From Pseudomonas libanensis (lineage in GTDB: Bacteria > Pseudomonadota > Gammaproteobacteria > Pseudomonadales > Pseudomonadaceae), in NCBI RefSeq assembly GCF_001439685.1, contig NZ_JYLH01000001.1, forward strand, positions 576,012 through 640,011: DNA of 64,000 nucleotides, in the 5' to 3' direction. The notes under the pieces were generated by a model. That model saw only the letters and a program-made list of their open reading frames with translations. It made no database searches and was not told where the DNA came from. This document shows, piece by piece, positions 63,887-64,000 of this stretch. A program made the position numbers and the translations under genes. The number at the start of each line of letters is the position of its first letter. Within the stretch, counting starts at the first letter, position 1.

Positions 63887-63914
63887 TTGACAGCAAATGA
63901 GGCTGCTGTAGAAT
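63887..63914 (+). promoter_or_regulatory. rRNA operon promoter 3
   Basis: TTGACA (63887-63892), a 16-base spacer and TAGAAT (63909-63914), with the GC-rich discriminator GCGCGCC typical of stringently controlled rRNA promoters. Confidence 0.9.
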
Positions 63915-63950
63915 GCGCGCCTCGGTTGAGACGAAAGATCTTAACCAACC

Positions 63951-63961
63951 GCTCTTTAACA
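63951..63961 (+). promoter_or_regulatory. boxA antitermination site of the rRNA leader
   Basis: GCTCTTTAACA is the conserved boxA sequence bound by NusB-S10. It shows that the 16S rRNA gene starts beyond the right edge of the window; no rRNA sequence is present yet. Confidence 0.9.
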
Positions 63962-64000
63962 ACTGAATCAAGCAATTCGTGTGGGTGCTTGTGGGGTCAG

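Noticed and set aside
63738..63971. A 77-codon minus-strand open frame at the right edge
   Set aside because: It overlaps rRNA promoters and boxA and has no coding character.
63962..64000. Start of the 16S rRNA gene
   Set aside because: The sequence is still leader; the conserved 16S 5' end is not reached.

Overview
The window is chromosomal DNA from a Pseudomonas, most likely of the P. fluorescens group. The base composition is GC-rich. REP palindromes of the GTGGGAGCGGGCTTGC type, typical of fluorescent pseudomonads, sit between genes throughout. Several blocks follow P. aeruginosa gene order: ctpL, gcbA, DUF2333, Nudix, SUI1, speA; the pprA to flp Tad-pilus region; the cue copper genes; and the bau and purine-deaminase region. 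The species assignment and the synteny are recalled family knowledge, not a database search.

Layout. 1-6.9 kb: a chemoreceptor (ctpL, cut by the window edge), the diguanylate cyclase gcbA, a DUF2333 protein, a Nudix hydrolase, a SUI1/YciH factor and arginine decarboxylase speA. 7-18.7 kb: a MATE exporter, a thioester-type bacterial alpha-2-macroglobulin with its partner pbpC, a MazG-like pyrophosphohydrolase, cmoM and two tandem DUF4136 lipoproteins. 18.8-33.8 kb: a complete Tad/Flp pilus locus (tadG, pprA, tadE-like, fppA, pprB, then rcpC-rcpA-tadZ-tadA-tadB-tadC-tadD-DUF3613 as one operon, the flp pilin, and an extra receiver-only regulator). 34-37.7 kb: an orphan TpsB two-partner transporter and a very Gly/Thr-rich repeat lipoprotein. 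38-42.6 kb: a MaoC hydratase and high-molecular-weight FabG divergent from a thiolase, then a RIO-type kinase. 42.7-46.1 kb: copper homeostasis (cueR-copA, an exported hypothetical, copZ) with two CueR-type operators. 46.2-52.1 kb: two MFS transporters, an MDR oxidoreductase/LysR divergent pair and an ArsR regulator. 52.2-63.5 kb: purine and beta-alanine catabolism (adenine deaminase, a Ca2+/H+ antiporter, 8-oxoguanine deaminase, an NCS2 purine permease with a TetR regulator, yigZ, and bauR with bauA-bauC). 63.55-64 kb: a terminator, then the leader of an rRNA operon with three tandem promoters and boxA; the 16S gene itself lies beyond the window.

How the parts work together. The 18.8-37.7 kb stretch reads as a surface-attachment island. 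PprA/PprB would sense and switch it on, FppA would process the Flp pilin, RcpA/RcpC and TadA-D/Z would build and drive the pilus, and the Gly/Thr lipoprotein and TpsB are candidate extra surface factors. The rcpC-flp intergenic region carries a tandem repeat and a cluster of TGTGA half-sites, the most promising undescribed regulatory signal here. The right third is a purine/amino-acid scavenging neighbourhood, with one strong unexplained 30-bp dyad upstream of the 8-oxoguanine deaminase gene.
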